Part shown: in pieces, positions 25,320 through 33,506 of the stretch
How the letters are laid out: the number at the start of each line of letters is the position of its first letter
How positions within the stretch are numbered: position 1 is the first letter of the stretch
Origin: Autumnicola tepida
Lineage (GTDB): Bacteria > Bacteroidota > Bacteroidia > Flavobacteriales > Flavobacteriaceae
Direction: 5' to 3'
Length of the DNA stretch: 64,000 nucleotides
Assembly (NCBI RefSeq): GCF_031846485.1
Contig: NZ_JAVRHQ010000003.1
Coordinates: 124,001-188,000, forward strand
Made by a program: the position numbers and the translations under genes
The notes under the pieces: model-generated
Seen by the model: the letters and a program-made list of their open reading frames with translations, nothing else
Database searches by the model: none
What the model was told of the DNA's origin: nothing

Positions 25320-25352
25320 AAACCTCACAGGTTTTGAAAACCTGTGAGGTTT
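25320..25352. repeat. Perfect 33-base palindrome (REP-like)
   Basis: AAACCTCACAGGTTTT and AAAACCTGTGAGGTTT are exact reverse complements around a single G. It lies between plsC and the HD gene. A degenerate copy (starting AAACCTCACAGGT) is at 38566, next to the REP-associated transposase. This is a short dispersed intergenic palindrome and possibly also a weak terminator. Confidence 0.75.
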
Positions 25353-25365
25353 CAATATTGAATAC

Positions 25366-26025
25366 ATGACCACAAGACAACCTGAAATTATAGAAAACAC
25401 TATTGCCTTTGTAAAAGAAACCCTTAAAAACGCCGAAGGAGGGCATGACTGGTTTCATATTCAAAGAGTATATAACAATGCAAAACTAATTGCCAAAGGA
25501 GAAAATGCCGATGATTTTGTGGTGGCTTTAGGCGCTTTGCTGCATGATATCGCCGACTCCAAATTCCATAACGGCGATGAAAGCGTAGGCCCGAAAATGG
25601 CTAAAAATTTTCTTCAATCTCAGCAAGTTTCTGCAGAAACCATTGAACATGTAGTTAAGATCATCGAAAATATCTCTTTTAAAGGCGGCAATGTTAACCG
25701 CAGCTTCAGCTCCCCGGAACTGGATATCGTGCAGGATGCAGACCGTATCGATGCCCTGGGCGCCATTGGCATCGCAAGAACCTTTAATTACGGCGGATAC
25801 AAAGGCCGCGGTTTATATGATCCTGAAATTAAGCCAAATTTCAACATGACCAAAGAGGAATATAAAGCCTCCAACGCGCCCACCATCAATCATTTTTATG
25901 AAAAGCTTTTACTGCTGAAGGACAGGATGAATACGGAAAGCGGCAGAAAAATCGCCAACAAGCGGCATCAATTCATGAAACTTTACCTGGAGCAGTTTTA
26001 TAAAGAGTGGCATGGCGAAGCCTGA
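25366..26025 (+). CDS. HD-domain phosphohydrolase
   Basis: The 219-residue protein has the HD superfamily metal site: HDWFHIQRV (first H), LLHDIAD (HD) and QDADRIDALGAIG (final D). It is similar to YedJ/YpgQ-type hydrolases that act on nucleotides or related phosphoesters. It is cytoplasmic, with no extra domain. The physiological substrate is not known. It converges on the DUF72 gene with a 4-base gap. Confidence 0.88.
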   Translation: MTTRQPEIIENTIAFVKETLKNAEGGHDWFHIQRVYNNAKLIAKGENADDFVVALGALLHDIADSKFHNGDESVGPKMAKNFLQSQQVSAETIEHVVKIIENISFKGGNVNRSFSSPELDIVQDADRIDALGAIGIARTFNYGGYKGRGLYDPEIKPNFNMTKEEYKASNAPTINHFYEKLLLLKDRMNTESGRKIANKRHQFMKLYLEQFYKEWHGEA

Positions 26026-26029
26026 TTTT

Positions 26030-26749
26030 TCAACCAAACATCTCCCGTAAATCCATGGCATTTTTGGGGGCGTTGGCTTCATAATCATTATTAAAATAGA
26101 TGTAGACTTCGCGCGCGCCGCAGTCTTTGATCTTCTCATACCATTCCCTCAATTCAGATTTTGAATAATAGTAGCGGTACCAGTCTTTTGCCAAACCATG
26201 AAAGCGAACATAAGCGGCCTTTTTGCGCGTCACTACCATATCTTCTGGAAAGCCAGAAGCTGAAATTGAGCAAAAACTCACACTGTTTTTTCTTAAGATC
26301 TCATACACCTCTTCATTTAACCAGGATTCATGGCGAAATTCGATTACATTTTTATTTGAAGTTTTTAAGGTCTTACAAAAATTTATCAGTTTCTCATCAT
26401 TGCGATGCAGGTTTGGCGGCAATTGCCAGAGGATACAGCTGAGCTTGGTCTTCAGGATATCGGCCACATCTTCAAATTTTTTCACCGGCTCTCCCACATC
26501 GTTCAGCTTCTTCATTTGCGTAATGTAACGGCTGCCCTTCAACGTAAAATTAAAACCTTTGGGAGCGGTTTTTTTCCACTTTTCCAAAGTAGTGTCCTTC
26601 GGAAATCTGTAAAAAGTATTGTTCACTTCCACGGTGTTGAATTTATCAGCGTAAAATTCCAGCCAGTTTTTTTGCGCCAGCTTTTCAGGATAAAATTTCC
26701 CGCGCCAGTCTTTATAATTCCAACCTGAACAACCTATAAAAACGTTCAT
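26030..26749 (-). CDS. DUF72 family protein
   Basis: The 239-residue protein belongs to the DUF72 (YecE) TIM-barrel family. Typical motifs are IGCSGWNYKDWRGKFYP at the start, VEVNNTFYRFP, FRHESW and YVRFHG. The family's biochemical role is not settled. The C-terminal motif YIYFNND is also conserved. Transcription starts from an unmarked region upstream that carries CATCGAG repeats. Confidence 0.92.
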   Translation of the reverse strand: MNVFIGCSGWNYKDWRGKFYPEKLAQKNWLEFYADKFNTVEVNNTFYRFPKDTTLEKWKKTAPKGFNFTLKGSRYITQMKKLNDVGEPVKKFEDVADILKTKLSCILWQLPPNLHRNDEKLINFCKTLKTSNKNVIEFRHESWLNEEVYEILRKNSVSFCSISASGFPEDMVVTRKKAAYVRFHGLAKDWYRYYYSKSELREWYEKIKDCGAREVYIYFNNDYEANAPKNAMDLREMFG

Positions 26750-26778
26750 ATCTTTTATTTTTTAACTAGCATTTAAAT

Positions 26779-26825
26779 GTCGCATCGAGCGGAGTCAACT
26801 GTCACATCGAGCGCAGTCGAGATGT
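26779..26825. repeat. CATCGAGCG intergenic repeat pair
   Basis: GTCGCATCGAGCGGAGTC (26779-26796) and GTCACATCGAGCGCAGTC (26801-26818) match at 16 of 18 positions and are followed by GAGATGT. This resembles the GTCACATCGAGCGCAGTCGA-type repeat found in many flavobacterial intergenic regions. The rest of 26750-26883 holds no gene. Confidence 0.6.
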
Positions 26826-26883
26826 TATTTACCACCCCGGCCTTTGCCTCCCATCCTTAAAAGGAGAGGAACTTTTTCCAATT

Positions 26884-27666
26884 TTACTTCTCTTCCTGGC
26901 AATTTGGGCATAAATAAGTGCTCCTGCCGGATACTTTTATCATTTTTACACTGCCCTTGCAATTTGGGCATTCCGCGCCTTCTTTTCTATGCCTGGTAAG
27001 AAAGCTGTCGGGTAATTTGGAATCCTCTGTTTTGCTTTTTATCACTCTTTTCAAAACCCTGCCCATTTCTTTAAAAAGGCATTTTTTGTCTTCTCCGGAA
27101 AGATTTTCGGTCTTTGATTTTGGATGAATGCCGCACTGGTACAACATTTCATCGGCATACAAATTTCCAATCCCGGCAATTACATGCTGGTTTGTTAGCG
27201 CGCCTTTTATGCTGCCTTTTTTATCCTGAAGCAGTTCCAGAAATTCCTTTTGCCTTACATCAAGGGCATGATTTCCCAGCGAATGCTTCTTCTGAAATTC
27301 TTCTACTCCTTCAGCTAAATAAATTTTGCCGAATTTTCGCGGACACACAAATGATAGTCTGGAACCATCATCAAAAACCGTAGTCAATTGTGCGTGTTTT
27401 GGAACCTCCTCATGCTGGTAGTATTCCACTTTTCCGGTCATCCCAAAATGGAAAACCAGCTGTTGCCAGGAATTTATCTTCAGAAACAAATATTTTCCCA
27501 GCTGGGTTGTTTCTTCAAATTTTAGATTTTCCAGGGCCTTTTTAAAATCCTTTTGCGGTGACTGAAAAAGTTTTGCAGCCCCCGTTTCCACCTTTACAAT
27601 TTTCTTGTGCAGCGCGGTGGCATCTACATATTTCTTCTGGTAAGCGACTTCAGGTAACTCAGGCAT
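26884..27666 (-). CDS. Fpg/Nei family DNA glycosylase
   Basis: The 260-residue base-excision repair enzyme starts MPELPEV, giving the catalytic Pro2 and Glu3. It has the H2TH region (GNLYADEMLYQCGIHP) and a C-terminal zinc finger (CPNCKGS...YLCPNCQ). Fpg and Nei cut oxidised bases from DNA. The residues after PELPEV (AYQKKYVD) differ from classical MutM, so its substrate range is uncertain between Fpg and Nei types. Confidence 0.9.
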   Translation of the reverse strand: MPELPEVAYQKKYVDATALHKKIVKVETGAAKLFQSPQKDFKKALENLKFEETTQLGKYLFLKINSWQQLVFHFGMTGKVEYYQHEEVPKHAQLTTVFDDGSRLSFVCPRKFGKIYLAEGVEEFQKKHSLGNHALDVRQKEFLELLQDKKGSIKGALTNQHVIAGIGNLYADEMLYQCGIHPKSKTENLSGEDKKCLFKEMGRVLKRVIKSKTEDSKLPDSFLTRHRKEGAECPNCKGSVKMIKVSGRSTYLCPNCQEEK

Positions 27667-27742
27667 AAATTCATTCGGTTTTACCTGAAGTTACTGAATA
27701 ATTGCTGCCGGGCAGAGGCTAAAAGATCGAAAAAGCAAAATT

Positions 27743-28816
27743 TTAAAAAAGTTTTAACTGACCATCCTTAAACTGCCGGTGCAAATCATGATTAAGCGGC
27801 TTGCGATCGCGACCGCTCAAATATTTCTTGCGGGCAATTTTAAACTGCTGTTCTACCTGCTCGGCAAATTTCCCTTCACCCTTCATTCTTGTCCCAAAGC
27901 GGCTGTCGTTAAGGCTGCCGCCATGGATATTCTCAATCTGGTGCAGGACTTTATCTGCCCTGTCTGGCATGGCCTTTTTAATCCAGTCGGTAAAAATCTG
28001 CCCAATGGCTCCGTTCAGCCTCACAATCGTGTAACCTACGCTTTGCGCCCCTCTTTCTGAAATTTCCTTTACCAAAGGCATAATTTCATGACTGTTTATA
28101 GCCGGAATAATAGGTGCCATCATCACGCTTACGGGAATATTTTCTTTGGAAAGTTTCTCCACGGTTTCCAGGCGTTTTTTAATACTGGCCGTGCGGGGTT
28201 CCAGGATACGGCGGGTTTCTTCATGTAAAGAGGTGATGGAAAGGTTCACCCTCACCAGGTTATCCGCAGCCAGTTCCTTCAGGATATCGATATCCCGCTG
28301 TATAAGTGCATTTTTAGTGATGATCCCCACCGGGTGGCGATATTTAAGAAAAGTCTGAAGCAATTTTCGGGTAATTCCCAGCTTCTTTTCTATAGGCTGA
28401 TAACAATCGGTATTCCCGGAAAGTACAATGGTTTCTGCCTCCCATCTTTTGCCGCATATTTTTTTCTCCAGCAGTTGTACCGCATTGCGTTTTACAAGGA
28501 TTTTCTGTTCAAAATCAAGGCCCGGGCTAAACCCCCAGTATTCATGAGAGTTGCGGGCATAACAGTAGATACAGCCATGTTCACAGCCCTGGTAAGGATT
28601 CAGGGAATAACCCATTCCCACATCGGGACTATTCACTTTGTTAATAATGGTTTTGGGAAAAGTATCTATTAAAACCGTTTTATTTTTGTGGGCTTCCTCC
28701 CCTTCAGCGGCGCAATAGTTGAGAAAATCATCGCGGGTTTCATGGCTGTGCGCATCAAACCTGTTTTGCACATTAAGCTGTGCCCCTCTTCCTCTTATCA
28801 TATCTTCTGTAGCCAT
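27743..28816 (-). CDS. PA0069-type radical SAM protein
   Basis: The 357-residue protein has the radical SAM [4Fe-4S] motif in GCEHGCIYCYAR (CxxxCxxC) preceded by SLNPYQ, as in the PA0069/SplB-like family. Function in this family is not known. I choose ATG 28816 (MATEDMIRGRGA), because the upstream ATG at 28843 lies beyond the -7 element at 28822-28829. That promoter overlaps a large palindrome. Confidence 0.85.
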   Translation of the reverse strand: MATEDMIRGRGAQLNVQNRFDAHSHETRDDFLNYCAAEGEEAHKNKTVLIDTFPKTIINKVNSPDVGMGYSLNPYQGCEHGCIYCYARNSHEYWGFSPGLDFEQKILVKRNAVQLLEKKICGKRWEAETIVLSGNTDCYQPIEKKLGITRKLLQTFLKYRHPVGIITKNALIQRDIDILKELAADNLVRVNLSITSLHEETRRILEPRTASIKKRLETVEKLSKENIPVSVMMAPIIPAINSHEIMPLVKEISERGAQSVGYTIVRLNGAIGQIFTDWIKKAMPDRADKVLHQIENIHGGSLNDSRFGTRMKGEGKFAEQVEQQFKIARKKYLSGRDRKPLNHDLHRQFKDGQLKLF

Positions 28817-28821
28817 AAAAA

Positions 28822-28866
28822 CAAAAATAAGGAATATATCCACATAATAGGATTTATTCCTTATTT
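28822..28866 (-). promoter_or_regulatory. Promoter within a 42-base palindrome
   Basis: The minus strand reads TATTTTTG at 28829-28822, six bases from the ATG at 28816. Arms 28825-28841 and 28850-28866 pair over 17 positions with one mismatch around an 8-base loop (ACATAATA). The -7 element lies in one arm, so a dimeric repressor bound here could block transcription. The very short leader suggests a leaderless mRNA. Confidence 0.55.
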
Positions 28867-28913
28867 AAATCTTATATAAAATGGGATCTAACCTCCTCCA
28901 GTAATGGCCAGGA

Positions 28914-29702
28914 TTATTTACCCGGAAATTCTGCTTTTCTCTTATTCAAAAATGCAGAAGTTCCTTCTTCAAAATCTTCGGTTCCAAAGCAACGGCCAAA
29001 TTCTTCAATTTCGATATCATAACCGTTTACCCCGGCTTCGTAATTGGCATTTATGGCCCTGATGGCTGAAGTAATGGCCACAGGGGAATTCTTCATAATC
29101 TTTTCAGCAAGCTTTTCAGCAAAATCCAGTAATTCCGCCTGCTCTGTAACATGGTTTACCAGGTGGTACTGAAGTGCCTGGTTGGCATCTACCATCCCCG
29201 CGGTCATGATCATCTCCATCGCCCGGCCTTTTCCCACCAGCTGCGGCAAACGCTGGGTGCCGCCGTACCCGGGGATAACGCCAAGCGAAACTTCGGGAAG
29301 TCCCATTTTGGCATTATCGCTGGCGATCCTGAAATGCGCCGCCATAGCCAGTTCAAGTCCGCCGCCAAGGGCAAAACCATTAATGGCCGCGATAACGGGC
29401 TTGGGAAAATTGGCCACGTAATTAAATAATTTCTGCTGACCTTCAGCGGCAAGCTGTTTTCCTTCTTCCGGGGAGAAGTCTGAAAATTCACTAATATCGG
29501 CCCCGGCCACAAACGCCTTTTCCCCGCTTCCGGTTAAAATAACCACCTTAGCTTCATCATCGTCTTTTGCATCGGCAAAAGCATCGTGCAATTCCGCAAT
29601 GGTTTCTTTATTAAGCGCATTAAGCTTTGAAGGCCTGTTGATGGTAATTTGCAAAATCCCCCCTCCAATTTCTACAATAATATTCTTATAATCCATAATC
29701 AT
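28914..29702 (-). CDS. Enoyl-CoA hydratase/isomerase family protein
   Basis: The 262-residue crotonase-fold enzyme matches short-chain enoyl-CoA hydratases. It has the oxyanion-hole segments KAFVAGADISEF and NGFALGGGLELAMA and the catalytic Glu residues in GLPEVSLGVIPGYGGTQRL. It hydrates trans-2-enoyl-CoA in beta-oxidation or related routes. It follows the histidine kinase gene by 15 bases on the same strand. Confidence 0.9.
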   Translation of the reverse strand: MIMDYKNIIVEIGGGILQITINRPSKLNALNKETIAELHDAFADAKDDDEAKVVILTGSGEKAFVAGADISEFSDFSPEEGKQLAAEGQQKLFNYVANFPKPVIAAINGFALGGGLELAMAAHFRIASDNAKMGLPEVSLGVIPGYGGTQRLPQLVGKGRAMEMIMTAGMVDANQALQYHLVNHVTEQAELLDFAEKLAEKIMKNSPVAITSAIRAINANYEAGVNGYDIEIEEFGRCFGTEDFEEGTSAFLNKRKAEFPGK

Positions 29703-29717
29703 TTTTTTGCTGGTTGT

Positions 29718-31172
29718 TTATTTTGGAAACCTTACCTTAAAGATAGTGCCTTTATTGGGATTAGAAACAAAACTGATGCTCCCGTTGTAAGTCTCCACAA
29801 TATTCTTTACCATGGCCAGGCCAAGGCCCATCCCGCTGGATTTGGTGGTGAATTTGGGCTCGAAAATCTTTCCTTTGTTTTCTTCGGAAATCCCCGACCC
29901 GTTATCGCAAATGCTCACACAAACTTCTTCCTCCTCTTCTTCCACACTTACGACAATCTTAGGGTTTTCTTTCCCCTGAAGGGCCTGCACCGCATTTTTT
30001 ACCAGATTGGTCACCACCCGTATGAGCTGTGTACGATCGAATTTGGCCAAAATCTCTTCCTTTTCTGAAGTAAAAATAATGTACTTCTCATTGAAAATAT
30101 CGAGGGCCAGCTTTACGATTTTCGGCACATTAAGGGTTTCGCTTTGCTGCGCCGGCATTTTGGCGAAATTGGAAAAAGCTGAAGCAATAGAGCTCATGGT
30201 ATCGATCTGGTTGATAAGCGTATCGCTGTATTCCTTTACCTTCTGCTCGATATTAGGATCGTTTTTGTTGAATTGCCGCTCAAAACTCTGCACACTAAGC
30301 CTCATTGGCGTTAGCGGGTTCTTGATCTCATGCGCCACCTGCTTTGCCATTTCGCGCCAAGCCTGTTCCCGTTCCCCAGTGGCAAGCTTTACCGCGCTTT
30401 CTTCCAGCTCGTCTATCATACTGTTATATGCCGAGACCAGGGCGTAAATTTCTTCGGTGGCATTGCTAAGCTCAATTTTCTGGTTCCGCTTATCCAGCCG
30501 CGTCTGGTTGATCTTTTCAGAAATAATTTTAAGGGATTTGGTGATGTAACTGGACAGGAAATAAGACATAATTATGGCCAGGATGAGCATAAAGAGGTAA
30601 ATTTCCCCCATGCGCATCAGGAAGTTATGAAGGTCGCGGTTCAGCACACTGTCATCCTGAAGGTAAGGCAAATAGAGGATAGCCAGGGGTTTGAATTTAT
30701 GATCGGTAATATAGCTGTAAGACGACTGGTATTTCTGGCCGTTGACTTCAGTTTTTTTAAGTACCCTTTTAGTTGAAGAGGCGTCCAGCTTTTTGACGAT
30801 TTCAGGATCTATTTGGGTGTTAATGGTGTCCCTGAAGAAGGATTCTTCAGACTTTACGAGCAGCCGGCCTTTAAGGTCATAGATATTGATTTGCATTTCG
30901 TGCACCGTGGCCATCTCGTAAATCTTCTGTTGCTCTTTAAAAATAGCGGGAATATTTTCGGTATTTACAAGATAGGTGGTACTGGCCAGCACAAACCTTA
31001 TATTTTCTTTAATTGCCTGTTCCTTGCGCTCCAGCCTTTCCTTATGATAACTTTCGGCCTCCTGCTTGTACTGGTAAACGGTGACGCCGGCAATAAGAAT
31101 AGACGCCCCCAAAACCAATAAGATCATGGCTATGAAAATACGGGTGCGTAAGGAAAGTTTTAAAAGCCTCAT
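29718..31172 (-). CDS. NtrY-like membrane sensor histidine kinase
   Basis: The 484-residue kinase has two membrane helices (residues ~12-32 and ~190-210) around a periplasmic sensor, a HAMP linker, a HisKA domain with phospho-acceptor in VAHEIKNPLTPMRLS, and an HATPase domain with NLVKNAVQA, DNGSGI and GMGLGLAMVKNIV. No response regulator gene is nearby. It probably shares an operon with hemJ upstream and enoyl-CoA hydratase downstream. Confidence 0.9.
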   Translation of the reverse strand: MRLLKLSLRTRIFIAMILLVLGASILIAGVTVYQYKQEAESYHKERLERKEQAIKENIRFVLASTTYLVNTENIPAIFKEQQKIYEMATVHEMQINIYDLKGRLLVKSEESFFRDTINTQIDPEIVKKLDASSTKRVLKKTEVNGQKYQSSYSYITDHKFKPLAILYLPYLQDDSVLNRDLHNFLMRMGEIYLFMLILAIIMSYFLSSYITKSLKIISEKINQTRLDKRNQKIELSNATEEIYALVSAYNSMIDELEESAVKLATGEREQAWREMAKQVAHEIKNPLTPMRLSVQSFERQFNKNDPNIEQKVKEYSDTLINQIDTMSSIASAFSNFAKMPAQQSETLNVPKIVKLALDIFNEKYIIFTSEKEEILAKFDRTQLIRVVTNLVKNAVQALQGKENPKIVVSVEEEEEEVCVSICDNGSGISEENKGKIFEPKFTTKSSGMGLGLAMVKNIVETYNGSISFVSNPNKGTIFKVRFPK

Positions 31173-31214
31173 AAAATTTTTCTTCCTGCAAATTAAATCA
31201 ATTATCGAACCAGT

Positions 31215-31766
31215 CTAGGCATTGGGGTTTTTTGCACGTATCCTTTTATACATTTTTATGCCCAGCATTAACATGCCGGCCAGTAAAAAAATACCCAGCA
31301 CCCCGTAAATCCAGTTAAGGGCGTTGCGCAGAATCACCAGGAATATTACGGCAAAAAGGATTAATGTGGAGCCCTCATTCCATAGGCGCATCTGGTTAGA
31401 AGTCCACTTTACCACATCCTGCTGCAGCTCTTTAAAAATAAGGTGGCACTTAAAATGATACGCATACAGTAAAGCCACAAATCCCAGCTTTACCAGCATC
31501 CAGTCCTGCTGCAACCATGCTGGCATTAAAAAAAGCAGCCAGAAAGCGAACAGACTTGCCAGGATAGCCGAAGGCCAGGTGATAATATACCATAAGCGTT
31601 TCGTCATTATTTTAAACTGGGCAGAAAGAATTGATTTTTCCGGTTCGGGTTTGGACATGGCTTCTATATGATAAATAAAAAGCCTGGGAGTATAAAAAAG
31701 CCCGGCGAACCAGGTAATCACAAAAATAAGATGAAGGGATTTTATGTAATTGTAATATTCTATCAC
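31215..31766 (-). CDS. hemJ: HemJ-type protoporphyrinogen IX oxidase
   Basis: The 183-residue protein has four to five membrane helices and starts with the conserved KSLHLIFVITWFAGLFYTPRLFIYH, with the His residue that binds heme in the HemJ/CopD (UPF0093) family. HemJ oxidises protoporphyrinogen IX to protoporphyrin IX. The neighbouring hemH and hemA-B cluster and the absence of hemY or hemG in the window support this role. It lies 42 bases before the kinase gene. Confidence 0.85.
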   Translation of the reverse strand: MIEYYNYIKSLHLIFVITWFAGLFYTPRLFIYHIEAMSKPEPEKSILSAQFKIMTKRLWYIITWPSAILASLFAFWLLFLMPAWLQQDWMLVKLGFVALLYAYHFKCHLIFKELQQDVVKWTSNQMRLWNEGSTLILFAVIFLVILRNALNWIYGVLGIFLLAGMLMLGIKMYKRIRAKNPNA

Positions 31767-31835
31767 CGTTGTATGTTTTTTTTGCCGAATGTTCCTTCAG
31801 CAATATCAGCTTTAGCTTAAATAGTAATGGAGATT

Positions 31836-32111
31836 TTAAAAGCCATGCTTTTTACTTATTTCTGCTTTTACTTTTTCCCAATCCTCTGTTTTAGTTTCAC
31901 CTTTCAGAAAAGACTGATATCGGTTTTCTAATTCCTTTTGCTGATTTTCAGAAAGTGCTGAAATATTCGGATCTTTAGAATATGGTTGTGGACCTTCATT
32001 TACTTCAGGATAAAAAGAGCTAAAGCTGCTTTGTATTTCCATCAATAATTCTGTGTTGTTACAGTCAATAATTTTCTGAAGAAGTTCTATTTTTAATTGA
32101 TTTATATTCAT
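31836..32111 (-). CDS. Small antitoxin-like protein, orphan
   Basis: The 91-residue acidic protein has helical N- and C-terminal parts (NQLKIELLQKIIDCNNTELL, then QQKELENRYQSFLKGETKTEDWEKVKAEISKKHGF). This resembles the addiction-module component proteins (RelB-like) common in Flavobacteriaceae. No RelE-type toxin lies on either side, so it may be orphan. The promoter -7 element is at 32128. Confidence 0.55.
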   Translation of the reverse strand: MNINQLKIELLQKIIDCNNTELLMEIQSSFSSFYPEVNEGPQPYSKDPNISALSENQQKELENRYQSFLKGETKTEDWEKVKAEISKKHGF

Positions 32112-32127
32112 AACCCCGGCTTTAAAA

Positions 32128-32135
32128 CAAATATA
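32128..32135 (-). promoter_or_regulatory. -7 promoter element for the antitoxin-like gene
   Basis: The minus strand reads TATATTTG, matching TAnnTTTG, 16 bases before the ATG at 32111. Confidence 0.5.
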
Positions 32136-32159
32136 CCATAATACGCTGAAAAGCTTTTT

Positions 32160-33506
32160 CTAAGAAAGGATAAGATTCCTGCGAATTTCGCGGTTCAGAA
32201 AATAACCCGTTACTATGGTAGAAAGAAGATCAGCAATGGGAAAAGATAGCCATACGCCCGTTTCGCCATAAAACCGCGGAAGGACGAGTACCAGCGGAAT
32301 AAAAAAGAAGCCCTGCCGGGTAAGGGTAAGCAAAAAAGCCGGAGTGGCTTTTCCCACCGCCTGGAAATATGCCGCGCCTATAAGCTGAAGGGCAACAACA
32401 GGAGTTGCCGCAAAAACTATTCGCATGGCATTGGGGGTTTTGGTAATAACAGTGCTGTTATCAGTAAAAATATAGACTATCTCTTCAGCAAAGAACATAA
32501 TGCCGCTAAAGACCAGAATGGCTAAAATCACCGCGTAGAGAATGGCCGTATTGATGCTCTTTCTTACCCGAGGGTATTTTTTCGCGCCATAATTGAAGCC
32601 TGCGATTGGCAAAAAACCCTGGGTGATGCCCAAAACGGGAAAGAGGGCAAACATGAGCATCCTTCCTATAATGGCATAAATGGTAACCGAATTTTCCCCG
32701 CCAAGCTCATAGAGGATATTGTTCATCAACAAATAGGTGATGCTCACCAGCGCCTGCCGTGCCAGTGTTACAAAACCCAAAGAAGAAATTTCTTTTATAA
32801 TCGCGCGGTCAAAACCCAAATGGGACAGCCTTATTTTTAATTCGGAATGCCCGGAAAGAAAAAACCAGAGGATATACAGGAAACAGCAAATATAAGAGGC
32901 GGTTGTGGCCCAGGCGGCGCCCAGCATCCCCAAATCCAGCTGGTAGATTAAAATATAATCCAGGATTAAATTCCCCACCGAAGGAATAATCATGGCTGCC
33001 ATGGCAAACCTGGGTTTTCCTTCGGCCCGTATCACGCTGTTTCCCATCATGCAGAAAGCCAGGAAAGGAACCCCGCAAAGGATGACCCTGTAGTAGATTT
33101 TAGCAAGGCCAAAAATATCCCCGCGGCCACCAAAGGCCGGGATAAGCTGATTGGTGAAAATTAAACCGGCGGCAGCCATACCAATGGTAAGGAGAAGGGC
33201 TATGCTTATCTGGTTGCCAAAGGTGTTTAAAGCTTTCTCCCTTTTCCCTGCCCCAAGGGCGCGGGAAATAATGGAAGATCCCCCAACGCCTATAGCCATT
33301 CCCAGGGCAGCTATAAAAAAGGCGATTGGCAATACAATATTTATCGCGGCAATGGCAGTAGCTCCTATCCAATTTCCAACAAAAACAGTATCAATAAGGA
33401 TGTTTAGGGACATTACCAGGATACCCACAGATGCGGGTACGGCCTGCCGGATAAGCAGCCTGCCTACAGGTTCATTCCCTAATGCCTCCGCGTTTCTTCT
33501 TGCCAT
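32160..33506 (-). CDS. MATE family efflux transporter
   Basis: The 448-residue protein has twelve membrane segments in two similar halves, typical of MATE drug/cation antiporters. Typical stretches are GNWIGATAIAAINIVLPI and ITQGFLPIAGFNYGAKKYPRV. The ATG shares a base with the hemH stop (TGATG), so translation of the two is coupled. A link to porphyrin or heme export is possible but only inferred from this coupling. Confidence 0.9.
   Translation of the reverse strand: MARRNAEALGNEPVGRLLIRQAVPASVGILVMSLNILIDTVFVGNWIGATAIAAINIVLPIAFFIAALGMAIGVGGSSIISRALGAGKREKALNTFGNQISIALLLTIGMAAAGLIFTNQLIPAFGGRGDIFGLAKIYYRVILCGVPFLAFCMMGNSVIRAEGKPRFAMAAMIIPSVGNLILDYILIYQLDLGMLGAAWATTASYICCFLYILWFFLSGHSELKIRLSHLGFDRAIIKEISSLGFVTLARQALVSITYLLMNNILYELGGENSVTIYAIIGRMLMFALFPVLGITQGFLPIAGFNYGAKKYPRVRKSINTAILYAVILAILVFSGIMFFAEEIVYIFTDNSTVITKTPNAMRIVFAATPVVALQLIGAAYFQAVGKATPAFLLTLTRQGFFFIPLVLVLPRFYGETGVWLSFPIADLLSTIVTGYFLNREIRRNLILS

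Noticed and set aside
31767..31835. Toxin gene partner for the antitoxin-like gene
   Set aside because: The gap of 69 bases is too short for a toxin, and the upstream neighbour is a MATE transporter.
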